Part shown: positions 8,309 to 19,654 of the stretch, piece by piece
Numbering within the stretch: the stretch's first letter is position 1
Layout: every line of letters begins with the position of its first letter
Assembly (NCBI GenBank): GCA_001931875.2
Contig: MSJH02000267.1
Location: forward strand, 1-22,752
Direction: 5' to 3'
DNA: 22,752 nt
DNA from: Byssochlamys sp. IMV 00236
Lineage: Eukaryota; Ascomycota; Eurotiomycetes; Eurotiales; Thermoascaceae
Translations under genes and position numbers: made by a program
Notes under the pieces: model-generated
What the model was told of the DNA's origin: nothing
What the model saw: only the letters and a program-made list of their open reading frames with translations
Databases searched by the model: none

Positions 8309-9302
8309 ATGGTAACTAATTCGAAAAAGAAAACATATTATTTATTCACCATTTCTCTCGTGTATACGTGTGTGTGTCTTTAGAATGACCAATTTGACTG
8401 TGCCCTCGATTTGATGCGACGCCTACCGCCTCAAAATGTAGAAGAAAACCTCAATAAACTATTTGACTTGGTTCATCCTGACCTGGCAGCCGAGTTACTA
8501 TCTACTATTGACCAACCGCTCAAAGTAAAACGTTGCTCAAAAACAGGAAGAGACTATCTTATCTGTGACTATAATCGAGATGGTGATTCCTACAGGTACA
8601 CAATAATTCTTCATTTATACAAAAAGTCATTTTAACTTTTACATGTATATATAAAGGTCACCATGGAGTAATGAATATGAACCCGAGCTACTAGATGGCG
8701 CACTTCCTTCGCCTACCCTAAGAAAATTAGAAATAGCAGCAAATGAAGCCTTTGATACGTACCGTGAAATGTACTATGAAGGCGGTGTTTCATCTGTTTA
8801 TGCATTTGACATTGGTGATAAATTTGCTATTGTTGTCTTGATAAAGAAAGGCAAGTAAAGTAGTAGAGTTGATGTCATCAATCATTGACTTGTATCTTTA
8901 GTGGGTGATGGATCAAGACGTATGAAGGGTGCCTGGGATTCTATTCATGTATTTGAAATTCAAGAAAGAGGACGTAGCGCACAATACAAGTTAACATCGA
9001 CCATTATGCTCTACATGATCACAAATAACCAAGACTTGGGCAACTTGAATTTGAGTGGAAGTATGACTAGACAAGTAGAACAAGACTATCCTGTAGATGA
9101 CCCATCTGCCCATATTGCTAATATCGGACGTATGGTCGAGGACATGGAATTAAAGATGCGTAATTCGCTACAAGAAGTTTACTTTGGTAAAACAAAAGAT
9201 ATTGTTAATGACTTGAGAAGCTTGGGTTCCTTGGCTGAATCCAAGAAACAGGCTCAGATTCAAAGAGAGTTGATGGGTCGCTTAATGGAAAGAAATAAAT
9301 AA
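8309..9302 (+). CDS. CAP2: F-actin-capping protein subunit beta
   Basis: Beta subunit of the CapZ heterodimer, which caps actin-filament barbed ends and acts in the cytosol with the alpha subunit. Four exons are inferred: 8309-8311 (only the ATG), 8384-8595, 8657-8850 and 8902-9302, giving 269 aa, the usual length. Landmarks: [71 protein letters not shown] and [17 protein letters not shown]. The third intron (8851-8901) has a GC donor (AAAG/GCAAGT); the nearby GT alternative shifts the frame to a stop. The ATG-only first exon is supported by the GTAACT donor and the in-phase join to NDQFDCALD. Similar tiny first coding exons are known in this family. Confidence 0.93.
8851..8901 (+). other. 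GC-AG intron in capping protein beta
   Basis: The donor is AAAG/GCAAGTAAAG and the acceptor CTTTAG. Splicing here restores LIKKVGDGS in frame. Using the GT four bases downstream puts a stop right after the junction. Confidence 0.85.
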
Positions 9303-9443
9303 GCAACCTAGTATTTACCAAAAAAAAAGAGAGCAGGATTGCAATTTAGGAACAAAATTGTCTGAATTTCAAGTTTGAGTTCATCCTTAAAACGCGTTTA
9401 TTCTTTCTTTTCTATTTTTATTACCTTTTTATTCCCTTGAAGC

Positions 9444-10622
9444 ATGCGTTCAGTCATTGCGGTACTTTCTACTCTTCTTGTAGCATGTACTACTTTAGTA
9501 CTTGCCCAAGGAAATAACAATATGAGAACTCACTCTATTTCAATGCCATATATTGGTAAGACATGTCTTGATTCAAAAACAAAGAAAGAGAGAACTTAAC
9601 AATTTAAAGATGATGAACTTCAAAATAGATGGTTCGACTTTGGAGGAAATACCATCATTAATACCAATCACCACATTCGCTTAACTTCTACCAAGCAATC
9701 TCAATTGGGCTACTTGTGGTCTCGTTTGGTAAATTAAAACTATATATAAAGAAAGAGAACTTTATAATAACTAGAAAATGTAGCCCTTGATTGGAGACAA
9801 TTTCCAAATTGAATTTGAATTTAAAGTAGAAGGCAGTAGTGGACACCTTTATGGTGATGGTTTTGCTAGTAAGTTTTTACAATAAAGTCAGGCAAAAGAA
9901 CAGTATTAACATATTTTTACAGTGTGGCTCACAAAACAAAGAATGACACCTGGACCTGTATTCGGCTCAGTTGATAGATTTGAGGGTATGGGTATCTTTT
10001 TTGATACCTATGATAATGAACGATCTCATGTAATATAAACATGTATAAAGATAAAAAGGGTAAACTAAGAATTGAATATAGCGTCATACCTTCCCCTATG
10101 TTATGGCTATGCTTAACGATGGTACCAAGTCTTATGATAATGGTAAAGATGGAAGTGACACTGAGTTGGCTGGCTGTGAGGTAAGTTGAAATCAACAAGA
10201 CAGACATAGGATCCTAAGTCGTATTCTAGGCTGATTTCAGAGCCAAAGGATTCCCTACACGCGCCAGATTCACTTATCACAAAGGAAACTATGTCCAATT
10301 AGAGTTACAATGGAGACAAGAGGACGAATGGGATCAATGCTTCAAGGCACACAATGTTGTTCTTCCTGAGCAAATCTACCTTGGTTTTAGTGCGCATACG
10401 GGTGAAGTAACAGATAATCACGACATTATTCAGGTCACTACCAAGTCTATCCCTCCTGCAGTCAAAGAAGCTGCTCCTAGACAAGAAAAGGTCAAAAAGT
10501 CATCTTCATCAGGAGGTGTATTGTCTGTTTTATTCAAAATGATGTTAGCAGGAGGACTTGTAGGCATTCTATTCGTTGGTTACCGTTATTATGATCAGAA
10601 AAATAGAATGAAGAGATTTTAA
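9444..10622 (+). CDS. L-type (legume-like) lectin, VIP36/LMAN2-ERGIC-53 family cargo receptor
   Basis: Type I membrane lectin of the early secretory pathway that binds high-mannose glycoproteins during ER-Golgi transport. Six exons are inferred: 9444-9555, 9610-9728, 9784-9868, 9923-10029, 10082-10180 and 10230-10622, giving 304 aa with every phase closing. The first ~22 residues are a signal peptide (VIAVLSTLLVACTTLVLAQ). The lectin domain shows WFDFGGNT, GDGFAMWLT, GIFFDTYDN (Ca/sugar-binding Asp/Asn), FPYVMAMLNDG, ELAGCEADFR and SAHTGEVTDNHDI. A Ser-rich stem leads to one membrane span (about 271-291) and a 13-residue cytosolic tail ending KNRMKRF, close to the KRFY tail of animal VIP36. 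No coiled coil as in ERGIC-53 is seen, so VIP36-like is the better label. Confidence 0.92.
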
Positions 10623-10912
10623 ATTTTTAACCAATCATCATTAAAAATGTGTATTTTTATGCCTTTGAATTTTTCCGCTTTTTGGGTAGAGGAGAGAATA
10701 GCAAGGGACAAAAAGTACCAGATTATATGTGATTTAGCTTTGTCAATATCACAATACTAAAGAGTTTCCCCAGTTCTTGCGTAAACATAGGTTCTTTAAT
10801 TATCAATACTAGTGTTTGTACTATATAAAAATTTAGTAAAAATCAAAGTTTTTTTTTAGACCAAGTTTACCTGCATTAAAAGGCCAAAGCGATAACTTTG
10901 GCGGAAGGATTT
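10623..10912. other. convergent intergenic region
   Basis: AT-rich gap between the lectin stop and the 3' end of the Fanzor remnant. It has no gene. It would contain any 3' end of the Fanzor-bearing element, but no inverted end or guide-RNA-like structure could be assigned by eye. Confidence 0.4.
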
Positions 10913-11760
10913 CTAGTTTTTTTTTTTTTTTGATACTGGCTTTGGTACTTGTTTTCGCGTAAAGATCTTTGGGCGTTTACTTGTCTCCCTTAAACTGATT
11001 AAAATCTTGCGAAAGTTCAAGGCCGCGGCAAGGTCTCTGTTCCATAATTTTCTTTTAGATTCATTGAGAGAACATTTGGGATTTTTACACCTAATAATTC
11101 AGTAGCTATTGTCATTACAAATTCTATTGTTACAATTACTACTATCACATACCTTAATAACCTATGACACTTAACCGTCGGCATATCAACTCTTCTGTAA
11201 GGGCGAGGATTGATAACCATCTTGAATATTTCTAAATCGTCTTCACAATTTGGACACTTTGAGGATGTTTTAAGTTCATCAATAAAATGTACTGTAAGCC
11301 CATTCTTCTTCAGCATGCGAATTAGACCCTTGTTTCTTGTTGGTTCGTGGAATTTTGTATTTGGGGCGGGCCAATTCCCTAACACCAGGATGGCATCAAG
11401 GCCAAATTTCTTCAAGTTTTTTTTTACCAATGTTTCGTCATTTTGATCGTAGTAAACTTTGGTTGAAAATTTCAACTTTCGAAATGGTGGCACATGTAGT
11501 TTTTCTAATAGCTCACTTGCACGTTGTTTTAAGCTGGCTTGTTCACTTGTGAACATCTCGTCTGTAAGTTCAAGCACTTTAGTCTTGACTGCATCGCCCA
11601 ATCGTTTCGAAATATGTTTTTGTTGCAGCATTATTCGTATGTAGGTGGCATACAGCTGAGACTTTGTAGAGCTGCCAGGAGAGACGTCCTTGTTTTGAGG
11701 AAAGAAGCCTCGGATTCTTGTTACGAATAGGTTCCCAAAACACAGGTTACCCTTCTCATT
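10913..11760 (-). pseudogene. Fanzor (eukaryotic TnpB-like) RNA-guided nuclease, C-terminal fragment
   Basis: The open frame from 11760 down to 11153, joined across a 62-nt intron (11091-11152, donor GTATGT, acceptor TTATTAG) to 10913-11090, gives 261 codons. Landmarks in order: GNLCFGNLFVTRIRG, YATYIRIMLQQKH, ILVLGNWPAPNTKFHEPTRN, KTSSKCPNC, then after splicing RLLRCKNPKC and LWNRDLAAALNFRKI. This is the TnpB/Fanzor pattern of a CPxC...C-x4-C zinc ribbon followed by a RuvC-III Asp in NRDxxAxxN. The N-terminal half, including the RuvC-I Asp, is missing. At 11756-11763 the sequence passes straight into a Helitron replicase fragment on the same strand, so this piece is truncated and should be inactive. 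The intron is needed: unspliced, the ribbon's second cysteine pair is lost. Confidence 0.85.
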
Positions 11761-12172
11761 TCAGGTGCAATCTGAATCTATAGTAAGCGCGCTGAGATAG
11801 GCGACCTCTTTGCTTTGTTGAAGTAGTTACTTCTTCATTCGTAGCGGTTACGGTGACGGCAGCAGTAGAGGAGGAAGAAGAGGAAGAAGAGGAAAGGCGC
11901 ATGTCCCAATACCATCCGTAAATCCCATGAGGAAATAAAAGAACATTGTGGGTGGGCATGTATGCAGCGTGCATTTGACTGATTCTTTGAAAGTGCTGGT
12001 CAAAGTCATAGCCTTGACGTATGTTGTCGTTACGATCTCTTCTTCTTAAGGTAAGTATAATATCTCTGAAGCTTCGATCACTATACTCAATTGATATGAC
12101 AGCAGTGGCTTCCTCCGTTGTGAGAAGAATGGTAGTACGCCTGTCACTTCCTTTGATTAACCTCATTCTCAT
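11756..12172 (-). pseudogene. Helitron replicase/helicase (N-terminal Rep-side) fragment
   Basis: The 138-aa open stretch contains IKGSDRRTTILLTTEEATAV, the alignment-anchor block before the Rep domain of Helitron proteins. It then has FDQHFQRISQMHAAYMPTHN, VLLFPHGIYGWYWDMRL (the family's LLFPHGExGW block) and LSQRAYYRFRLH. A Ser/Thr-rich insert (residues about 94-115) is encoded by a GGAAGAAGA-like low-complexity run at 11865-11893. The HUH Rep motifs, the helicase domain and the element ends are all missing. The frame ends at a TGA (11756-11758) exactly where Fanzor-like sequence begins. A TAA lies just above the 5' ATG. It is a fragment, not a gene. Confidence 0.75.
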
Positions 12173-13044
12173 CGAAGGACAGATGATAATGTATACAAAT
12201 TACTAATATTTTAAACTCTTCGTGCACTAATAAAAGCGTACTACAACTTACGCTACTTTTTTAAAATAAGTTGGCTAATGCTACGGACGCTTCTTCTCCT
12301 ATACATGAAAGGCTGTTTAGTGAAATTTATCATAATTACACGTGAATGGTCTTGGTTCTTTGTTAATCAAACTGACAACATAAAATTAGAATAAAAATCT
12401 CTTTGTCTCTTTCTTCTTGAAAAGAAACACAAATCAAGATGGTAACTTTATAAATTCTCCCAGTGGGAAGGTTCCGTAGAGACTTTGGCATTCAATAAAG
12501 TTGAAGAACAACCAAAGCGGCCAAAACAATATCATTTAAAGAATTATCAATCCGTATTGGCTTCTATGAGTTACTATTGGCCTTTATGTATTAGTTCCTT
12601 TCATAGGATCAACTATGGCAGAGTTTGAGTTAAACGAAGTAACCAAAAACATTTTATTGGAGTCGACGTACCACCATAATAAGTCACATAAACCATGGAG
12701 AGTATCATTGTTTACGTTCGTATCTAAAAGGCTTTACGCCTATCATACCCATTAATTATGCAAACCATATTTCTCCAAAAGAACAAGACAAAACTTGTAA
12801 TTTTTGATCAAAGCTACTATGGAAATTGAGACTAAGACATATGAGAAGCCATTCTATTTCTTCTGCGTACATCTTAATGTTGAAGCCAAAAGTATAACAT
12901 TAAAAATCATACAAGATGGCTTTAAAGGATGAAATAAAAAGAAGAAACGCAGACATAATCAAGGATGAAAAGAATTCTCTTTAATTTATTTATGTACAGC
13001 AACAATAAATAAAACTATTAAAGGTATATCCTTTATGATGATTG
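12173..13044. other. gene-poor region with short coding-like fragments
   Basis: No complete gene is supported. Coding-like stretches on the plus strand are 12448-12629 (a ~60-codon open frame with QWEGSVETLAFNKVEEQPKR), a second open frame at about 12607-12756 in another phase, and an ATG-started 38-codon frame at 12821-12937 (MEIETKTYEKPFYFF). None matches a family I know. They could be decayed exons of one gene or chance frames in a transposon-rich gap. Confidence 0.3.
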
Positions 13045-14052
13045 TCAGCTTGCGACTTCAGAATTGGCGGGCTGCGACTTTGTTTTCGGGAAAGGGCGTA
13101 TGACATCCATCGTCGGAGTAGTGTTAGTCAGTGTCTGATGTTGCTCTGTCAATTTCGATCTCTGTTTCAATGATTTGGCATATTGGATAATATAATCCGC
13201 TTGTCTTAGTGTTTCGATCGCTTTGGGACTTCTTTGAGTTCTAACAATCGCAATGGCTCTCTCTGCAGTATCACATAATGAGTTTTCTAATAACCAACAA
13301 CAGGCAAATAACCCAGCTCTTCCTACACCTTTAATAGACATATATTAGACTTCAAATAAATAAATATATATGAATCCATACCTCCTCTACAATGGACTAG
13401 TACATTATTTCCTTTATTCATTTCATTATTCACTATATGAATCGCATGTTGTGCTTCCTCTATTGTCTCTGGACAACTACCTTCGATCATGGGTAATCTG
13501 AGCACTTTTATATCATTTTTTGCTGCAATTTCTCTATACTTTGGCCATGGTGCACCTAAAAGTTCCATTTCATAATCATCTAAGCAGCTTTAAGACGATT
13601 AATAATGATAAATGATTCATTCCTACATTTATTATTATTATTATTATTATTTGTGTTTACCAAACAATCAGGGTAATCCCGAATGATTTCATCCTTGAAA
13701 GGTCTGCATCAAGGTCTCTGTTGATACTTGCTCTACCTCTGACTGGACCGGACAAACGTACTTTCTTCCCTGGACATGAACTCAGACATAGATTTCCTTT
13801 GAGCAATGAGGGAGGATGTCGATTGGACATAGACAGAAGCTGTTCTCTAATAGATGGTTCCATACAGTCATAAAGGTCATGATTCTTTGGTAAGTCATTA
13901 TTTGACAAGTATAACTGAATGTCCGGTGGAATGATCCAACTGATCCTAGACAAAAGGTTAATTTATGATAGTTTCTATAGCTTTACATACTTTATCGGAT
14001 GACTTTTGGAAGTCTTTTGTTCTGTTGGATTATTCAAGGTATTTTGACTCAT
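13045..14052 (-). CDS. dual-specificity/tyrosine phosphatase, CDKN3 (KAP)-like
   Basis: Cysteine-dependent protein phosphatase. Four exons are inferred: 13991-14052, 13661-13945, 13382-13587 and 13045-13328, giving 278 aa with all phases closing. The active-site loop HCRGGVGRAG is split by an intron between its two Gly; nucleophile Cys182, Arg188. Other family marks: LCLSSCPGKKV, RDLDADLSRMKSFGITLIV, LRLPMIEGSCPETIEEA, RAIAIVRTQRSPKAIET and QADYIIQYA. The first intron joins ...SHPIK to ISWIIPPD. The expected general-acid Asp position (PI.DG..P in relatives) is Glu151 here, worth noting but not proof of inactivity. The ~45-residue C-terminal tail is polar and unrecognised. A possible role is CDK or cell-cycle dephosphorylation; substrate not shown by sequence. 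Confidence 0.87.
13628..13651. repeat. (ATT)n microsatellite in phosphatase intron 2
   Basis: About eight ATT units, lying entirely in the intron between 13588 and 13660. Confidence 0.9.
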
Positions 14053-15393
14053 ATTTTATTCTATTAAAAAAAGAGAGAAAGAAAAGAGTGATTGCATAAA
14101 TATGAAAAGGGATATTTCTGTACTCAGCTTACATTTCATTCGTATCATTTCCAAATTAGTATTGGCTTTTTTTTTGCCTTTTTATACCATAAAAGTGTAG
14201 CATCCAAGATGAGCGTTCATACAGCCAGTTCTATGGGATTTTGTCAATTTAAGCTAGCCTGAATTATCAGAAATTACAAGGTTATTTGTCATCGCAAGTT
14301 CCTAAAGTAGCTGCTCACTTCTTTCGCTTTTTCGACATTTACAAAATGACGAACTGGATTTTTTTATGAGGTTGGACAAGACAATCTTTACAGCGAATAG
14401 GGTGAAAAAGCTTATGATTCAGTGGGAAGAGGCATCTTAACTCAAATCTCAGGTTCAAACATTGCCCTTTAAGCAATAGCAAGTCAACAAACATATTCTG
14501 CTTTCAAACATGCAAGGAGAATCATTGAGGAGAAGGTTGCTAAACAGCCAAAAGCTGTAAAACTGAATTCAAAAGTGCACAGTGATTATAACGTCAGAGA
14601 AGGATTTATAGATCGAATAATAGAAATGCCTGTGGAGCGAGATCATACAACCATATTTATCATCGATCCCTGTGCTACTGAAAGATGGTAGAATATCTTT
14701 CTTTTCCGCTACTTCTTTTTCTTGCCGCAATAAACCATATTATTACGTACGTCGGTCGTATTGTTACTTTTGTATTAAAGAAGATGACATCCTTTGTCGT
14801 TGTATAATCAATATATATAATTCGTAGAGCGTGATCTTGTTTGTTGCTTATGTAGTGTGTTCAGCACTTTATAAATTCGTGTTTACATAAGCTAAAATTA
14901 TCTTTTATAATGCAAGTTTATATACAAATATATAGATTTATACAGTTTTATACAGACTTATATACAACCCCTATAGTGATATTCATTCAATTCGGTACAA
15001 ATACTAACTACTCTGGCTTTCCTTTAAGTGCGTAGATCTATTTAAATGAATAGAAAACGCAATTTCGATATTGGAGGTTATAGAATCGCAAAACTAAAGA
15101 TCATCTTGTAAAATAGCTTACACATTTGACCTCATATTTTTGTGTAGTAGCCAAAGATTATCTTGATCAGACAGAAGGTTATACAGTAGCTAAATAGCAT
15201 TTTTGGAAGAACAACTTTACACATCAATTTCATTGAATGTTTATACATCATTCTTCTTGGGTTATATAAAGTATATTTCCTAACTTCTATTATAAATGCC
15301 AAAAAAGGAGGGAGAGATTTATTTTTTTTCTAAAAAAGAGCATACACAAAAAAAAAAAAAAAGAATGAAAATATACACAGATGAATAATAGTT
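14053..15393. other. long intergenic region with one coding-like remnant
   Basis: No complete gene. On the plus strand 14403-14691 reads coding-like in one frame with a single internal TAA (14470-14472). It starts EKAYDSVGRGILTQI, faintly like the reverse-transcriptase block KAYDSV, and then gives about 73 open codons (SAFKHARRIIEEKV ... FIIDPCATERW) ending at TAG. The family is not recognised. 14880-14970 is a degenerate TATATA/TTTATACAG repeat, and poly-A/T runs lie at 15320-15362. It is probably the promoter of the phosphatase, the 3' flank of the Ecl1-like gene and decayed elements. Confidence 0.35.
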
Positions 15394-15836
15394 TTAAACA
15401 AAGGTTTCTTTTACAAATCGATCCGTTTGTATCTCTTCAAACGGATCCCATTGATTCTTTGTATTTTTGCAGTAATCACAACATTCTATACTTTTTTCTT
15501 CTTTTGTAGATGAAAAGAATGTGTCTATGGTAGATAGAGTATCTGATATTGATGTTGATGTCTTGGTTGATAAAGAGGATGTCAATTCAGGTACAGAGTC
15601 ATGATGATCGTGGCATACGTGTATATCTATATTATGTGTTCTAGGGCATAGAAATCCTCCATATACATATGTCAAGTCCTTTGGTTCGCTATTTTCCTTC
15701 AAAAAACAATTTATTGAACAATACAAGAAATCCTATCACGAATTAGCTTTTAAGGCGTATCTTTATGATCTGATTTGCTTACAGATTCATTTGAAATCGC
15801 TTTATCGCAGACAGGACACCAGTTTAGATCACACAT
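15394..15836 (-). CDS. Ecl1-like zinc-binding protein (life-span regulatory factor family)
   Basis: Small fungal protein of the type known from fission yeast Ecl1-3, which promotes chronological life span under nutrient or metal limitation. Two exons are inferred: 15783-15836 (MCDLNWCPVCDKAI...) and 15394-15732, joined in phase across a 50-nt intron (GTAAGC, GATAG), giving 130 aa. The N-terminus has CPVC (C7, C10) and LYCSINC (C23, C27), the CxxC...YCSxxC pattern of the family. A Ser/Thr-rich middle and a second Cys pair (CCDYC) near residue 105 follow. The C-terminus ends KETFV. It starts 127 bp from the stop of the WD40 gene on the same strand. The family call rests on the cysteine pattern alone. 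Confidence 0.6.
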
Positions 15837-15963
15837 GACTGAAAAAGAGAAAGAGAAATACTTGCATCTAAAGATTCACAGAAATTTTAATTCTTTATAT
15901 TATTTATTTAAACACAAAAATTTCTGCATCAAAAATTTTAAGGGGGTTGATTCGTGTGTAACA

Positions 15964-17810
<1,847 letters not shown>

Positions 17811-18450
17811 TTTGCCTGTTAGAATAAGAACAAGGAAGAGAGACGGATGTCTGCTATTTAAAATAAATCAACCCCAGTCACATCTTCTACAGAAAGCAAT
17901 AGCCGTATGTCCCATCGTGATGGATGCATTGAAAGAGTTTGGTTTACTGGGAAGGAAGACGTATAACGTAAAAAAAAAAGCAAGTATCTGTTATACCGCA
18001 TTTTATTCCAATTAATCCTCATCTTTGATACGGTAAGAAGTTGACGATAATGATGATCATTGTTTATCAAATCAAACCTGAAAGATCCTTCACACAAAGA
18101 TTAACTTTCAGCTCATTTACTAGAATTCTTTCGATACATTCTAAAACAATATTTGTCAGTTAGTTTACTACGAGGGGCTTATTATATGTGCCTGGAAGAC
18201 GTCTTTCTATATCAATGCTTCTCAGTTATTACAAAGTCCCTTTGATTTATTCAGGATTATACTTTCTCATCCTTGTCAAATTAAAATTTTAAAGTACTTG
18301 CTGTCATCCTTTATTTCAAACACTAGATGATATGTATTTACTGTATCAAAGGTACAACAATTGAACGTCGGCGTGAATTTTTACTCACTCCCCCCGCGAA
18401 AAATATTTTCTTTTTTTTTTTCTTTTTTTCACCACTTGCTTGCTATTGAC
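17811..18450. promoter_or_regulatory. divergent promoter region (RBBP4-type / COX23)
   Basis: A 640-bp gap between opposite start codons with no supported gene; open frames inside are short and unconserved-looking. A T-rich tract (18408-18429), interrupted once by C, lies just upstream of the COX23 start, typical of promoters in this window. Confidence 0.45.
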
Positions 18451-18765
18451 ATGCCACTTTCAAAACCACCTCCACCTCCACCAAAGCCTGAATTTGGTGA
18501 ACCTTCTACACCCAAAGACTTTAATGAGAAATTTAAGCAAAAACCTTTAACAAAATACATGAATCCTTGTGCTTTAGAAGAAAAGCAAAGTATGAAATGT
18601 CTCGATGACAACAACTATGAGAAAGACAAGTGCAATTACTTTTTTATGCAATACCGTGAATGTAAAAAGAAATGGGTAAGTTGGTCCATATGTGTGATAA
18701 TAACAACTCTAACACACTGATAGATGGAAGAACGACGACGACTTCGTAGAGCAGGTGAACTCTAA
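18451..18765 (+). CDS. COX23: COX23/CHCHD7-like twin CX9C mitochondrial protein
   Basis: Small intermembrane-space protein of the CHCH family, linked in yeast to cytochrome c oxidase assembly and copper handling. Two exons, 18451-18675 and 18724-18765 (donor GTAAGT, acceptor GATAG), give 88 aa. Twin CX9C motifs are exact: C40-x9-C50 and C61-x9-C71, within PCALEEKQSMKC and CNYFFMQYREC, followed by KKKW as in yeast Cox23. The N-terminus is Pro-rich (PPPPPPKPEF). The ATG at 18451 is chosen because the region upstream is a poly-T promoter and contains no in-frame ATG. The C-terminal exon is short and basic (MEERRRLRRAGEL). It converges on the P1 gene with a 155-bp gap. Confidence 0.88.
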
Positions 18766-18920
18766 GCATTAGATATAGCACATATTTTCAAAATAAACCC
18801 TCCCTCTTTGTAACTATTTTCCATTCACCCAAACTAAACACCCAAATTCTACTATTTCGTGTATATGTGCAAAATACAATTGAAAAAGTTTTATTTTTGA
18901 AGAAAAAGATTTCAAGAAAC

Positions 18921-19356
18921 TTAATCGAAAAGACCTATTACAAAAAACTGTTAGCATCATTTTCTCTGCACATATACCATTCATTTTACCGAAGCCCATA
19001 TCGTCATCAGATTCTTCCTTTTCTTCTTCCTTCTTTTCTTCTTCAGCAGGAGCGGCATCAGCAGCACCACCAGCGGCGGCACCACCAGCAACAGCGGGAC
19101 CAGCACCAGGAGCACCAACGTTCATGAGAAGAGCCTTGAGGTCTTGACCAGCGAGGGCCTTGGCGTAGAGAGAGAACCAGATGGGTTCAACTTCAACACC
19201 GGCAGCAGAGACAAGGGTTTGGAGCTTGTCAGCCTATTTGTTTTTAAGCATTAGACTGATGCTATAATGTTGTGTTTAGAGAATGCTTACAGTGATTTCA
19301 ATGTTGTCATCTTCAAGGATGAGGGCAGCGTAAACGACGGCAAGTTCGGCAGACAT
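18921..19356 (-). CDS. RPLP1: 60S acidic ribosomal protein P1
   Basis: Ribosomal stalk protein that with P2 and P0 recruits elongation factors. Three exons are inferred: 19291-19356, 18990-19233 and 18921-18934, giving 107 aa. It begins [22 protein letters not shown] and continues [27 protein letters not shown], an Ala/Gly/Pro hinge ([12 protein letters not shown]), a Lys/Glu-rich stretch and the universal acidic end [11 protein letters not shown]. The last exon carries only GLFD plus the stop and is easy to miss: without splicing the frame runs into intron sequence after MGFG. C-ending codons dominate, as in RPS21. The introns have GTAAGC and GTAAAA donors and TAG acceptors. Confidence 0.95.
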
Positions 19357-19390
19357 GCTATATGTATTTAATATGATGAGTTTTCAAACA

Positions 19391-19421
19391 GATGGATGGA
19401 TGGATGGATGGATGGATGGAT
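19391..19421. repeat. (GATG)n microsatellite
   Basis: Seven to eight uninterrupted GATG units about 35 bp upstream of the P1 start codon (on the promoter side of the minus-strand gene), bounded on the right by TCCAT. Confidence 0.95.
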
Positions 19422-19654
19422 CCATATACATACGCGCAAAATAAGATGCTAGTAAGAGGAGGATCTGTTCGTAGCCTGCCTGACAACCTATTTTACTTTC
19501 ATGGAGAAAGTCACAAGCCTGTATTTTAAAACACCGATAATTTTACTATGCCCTTGTGTGAGCATGCCAAGCTGAAAGTCTCTTTTTTTTTAAAAAAAAG
19601 AAGCAACTATAATAGTGAAAAACTACCCCCATAAGCTAAAGCTGCAATAAAGTA

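Noticed and set aside
8855..8901. Ordinary GT donor (GTAAAG) for the third capping-protein intron
   Set aside because: It gives the wrong phase and an immediate stop after the junction; the GC donor keeps the conserved protein sequence.
11017..11152. Frameshift plus stop in the Fanzor zinc ribbon
   Set aside because: A 62-nt intron with good donor and acceptor restores both the second cysteine pair and the RuvC-III block in phase, which is a simpler explanation.
12440..12464. ATG followed by a GTAACT donor and CCCAG acceptor, like the capping-protein start
   Set aside because: The implied intron is only 22 nt, too short for splicing.
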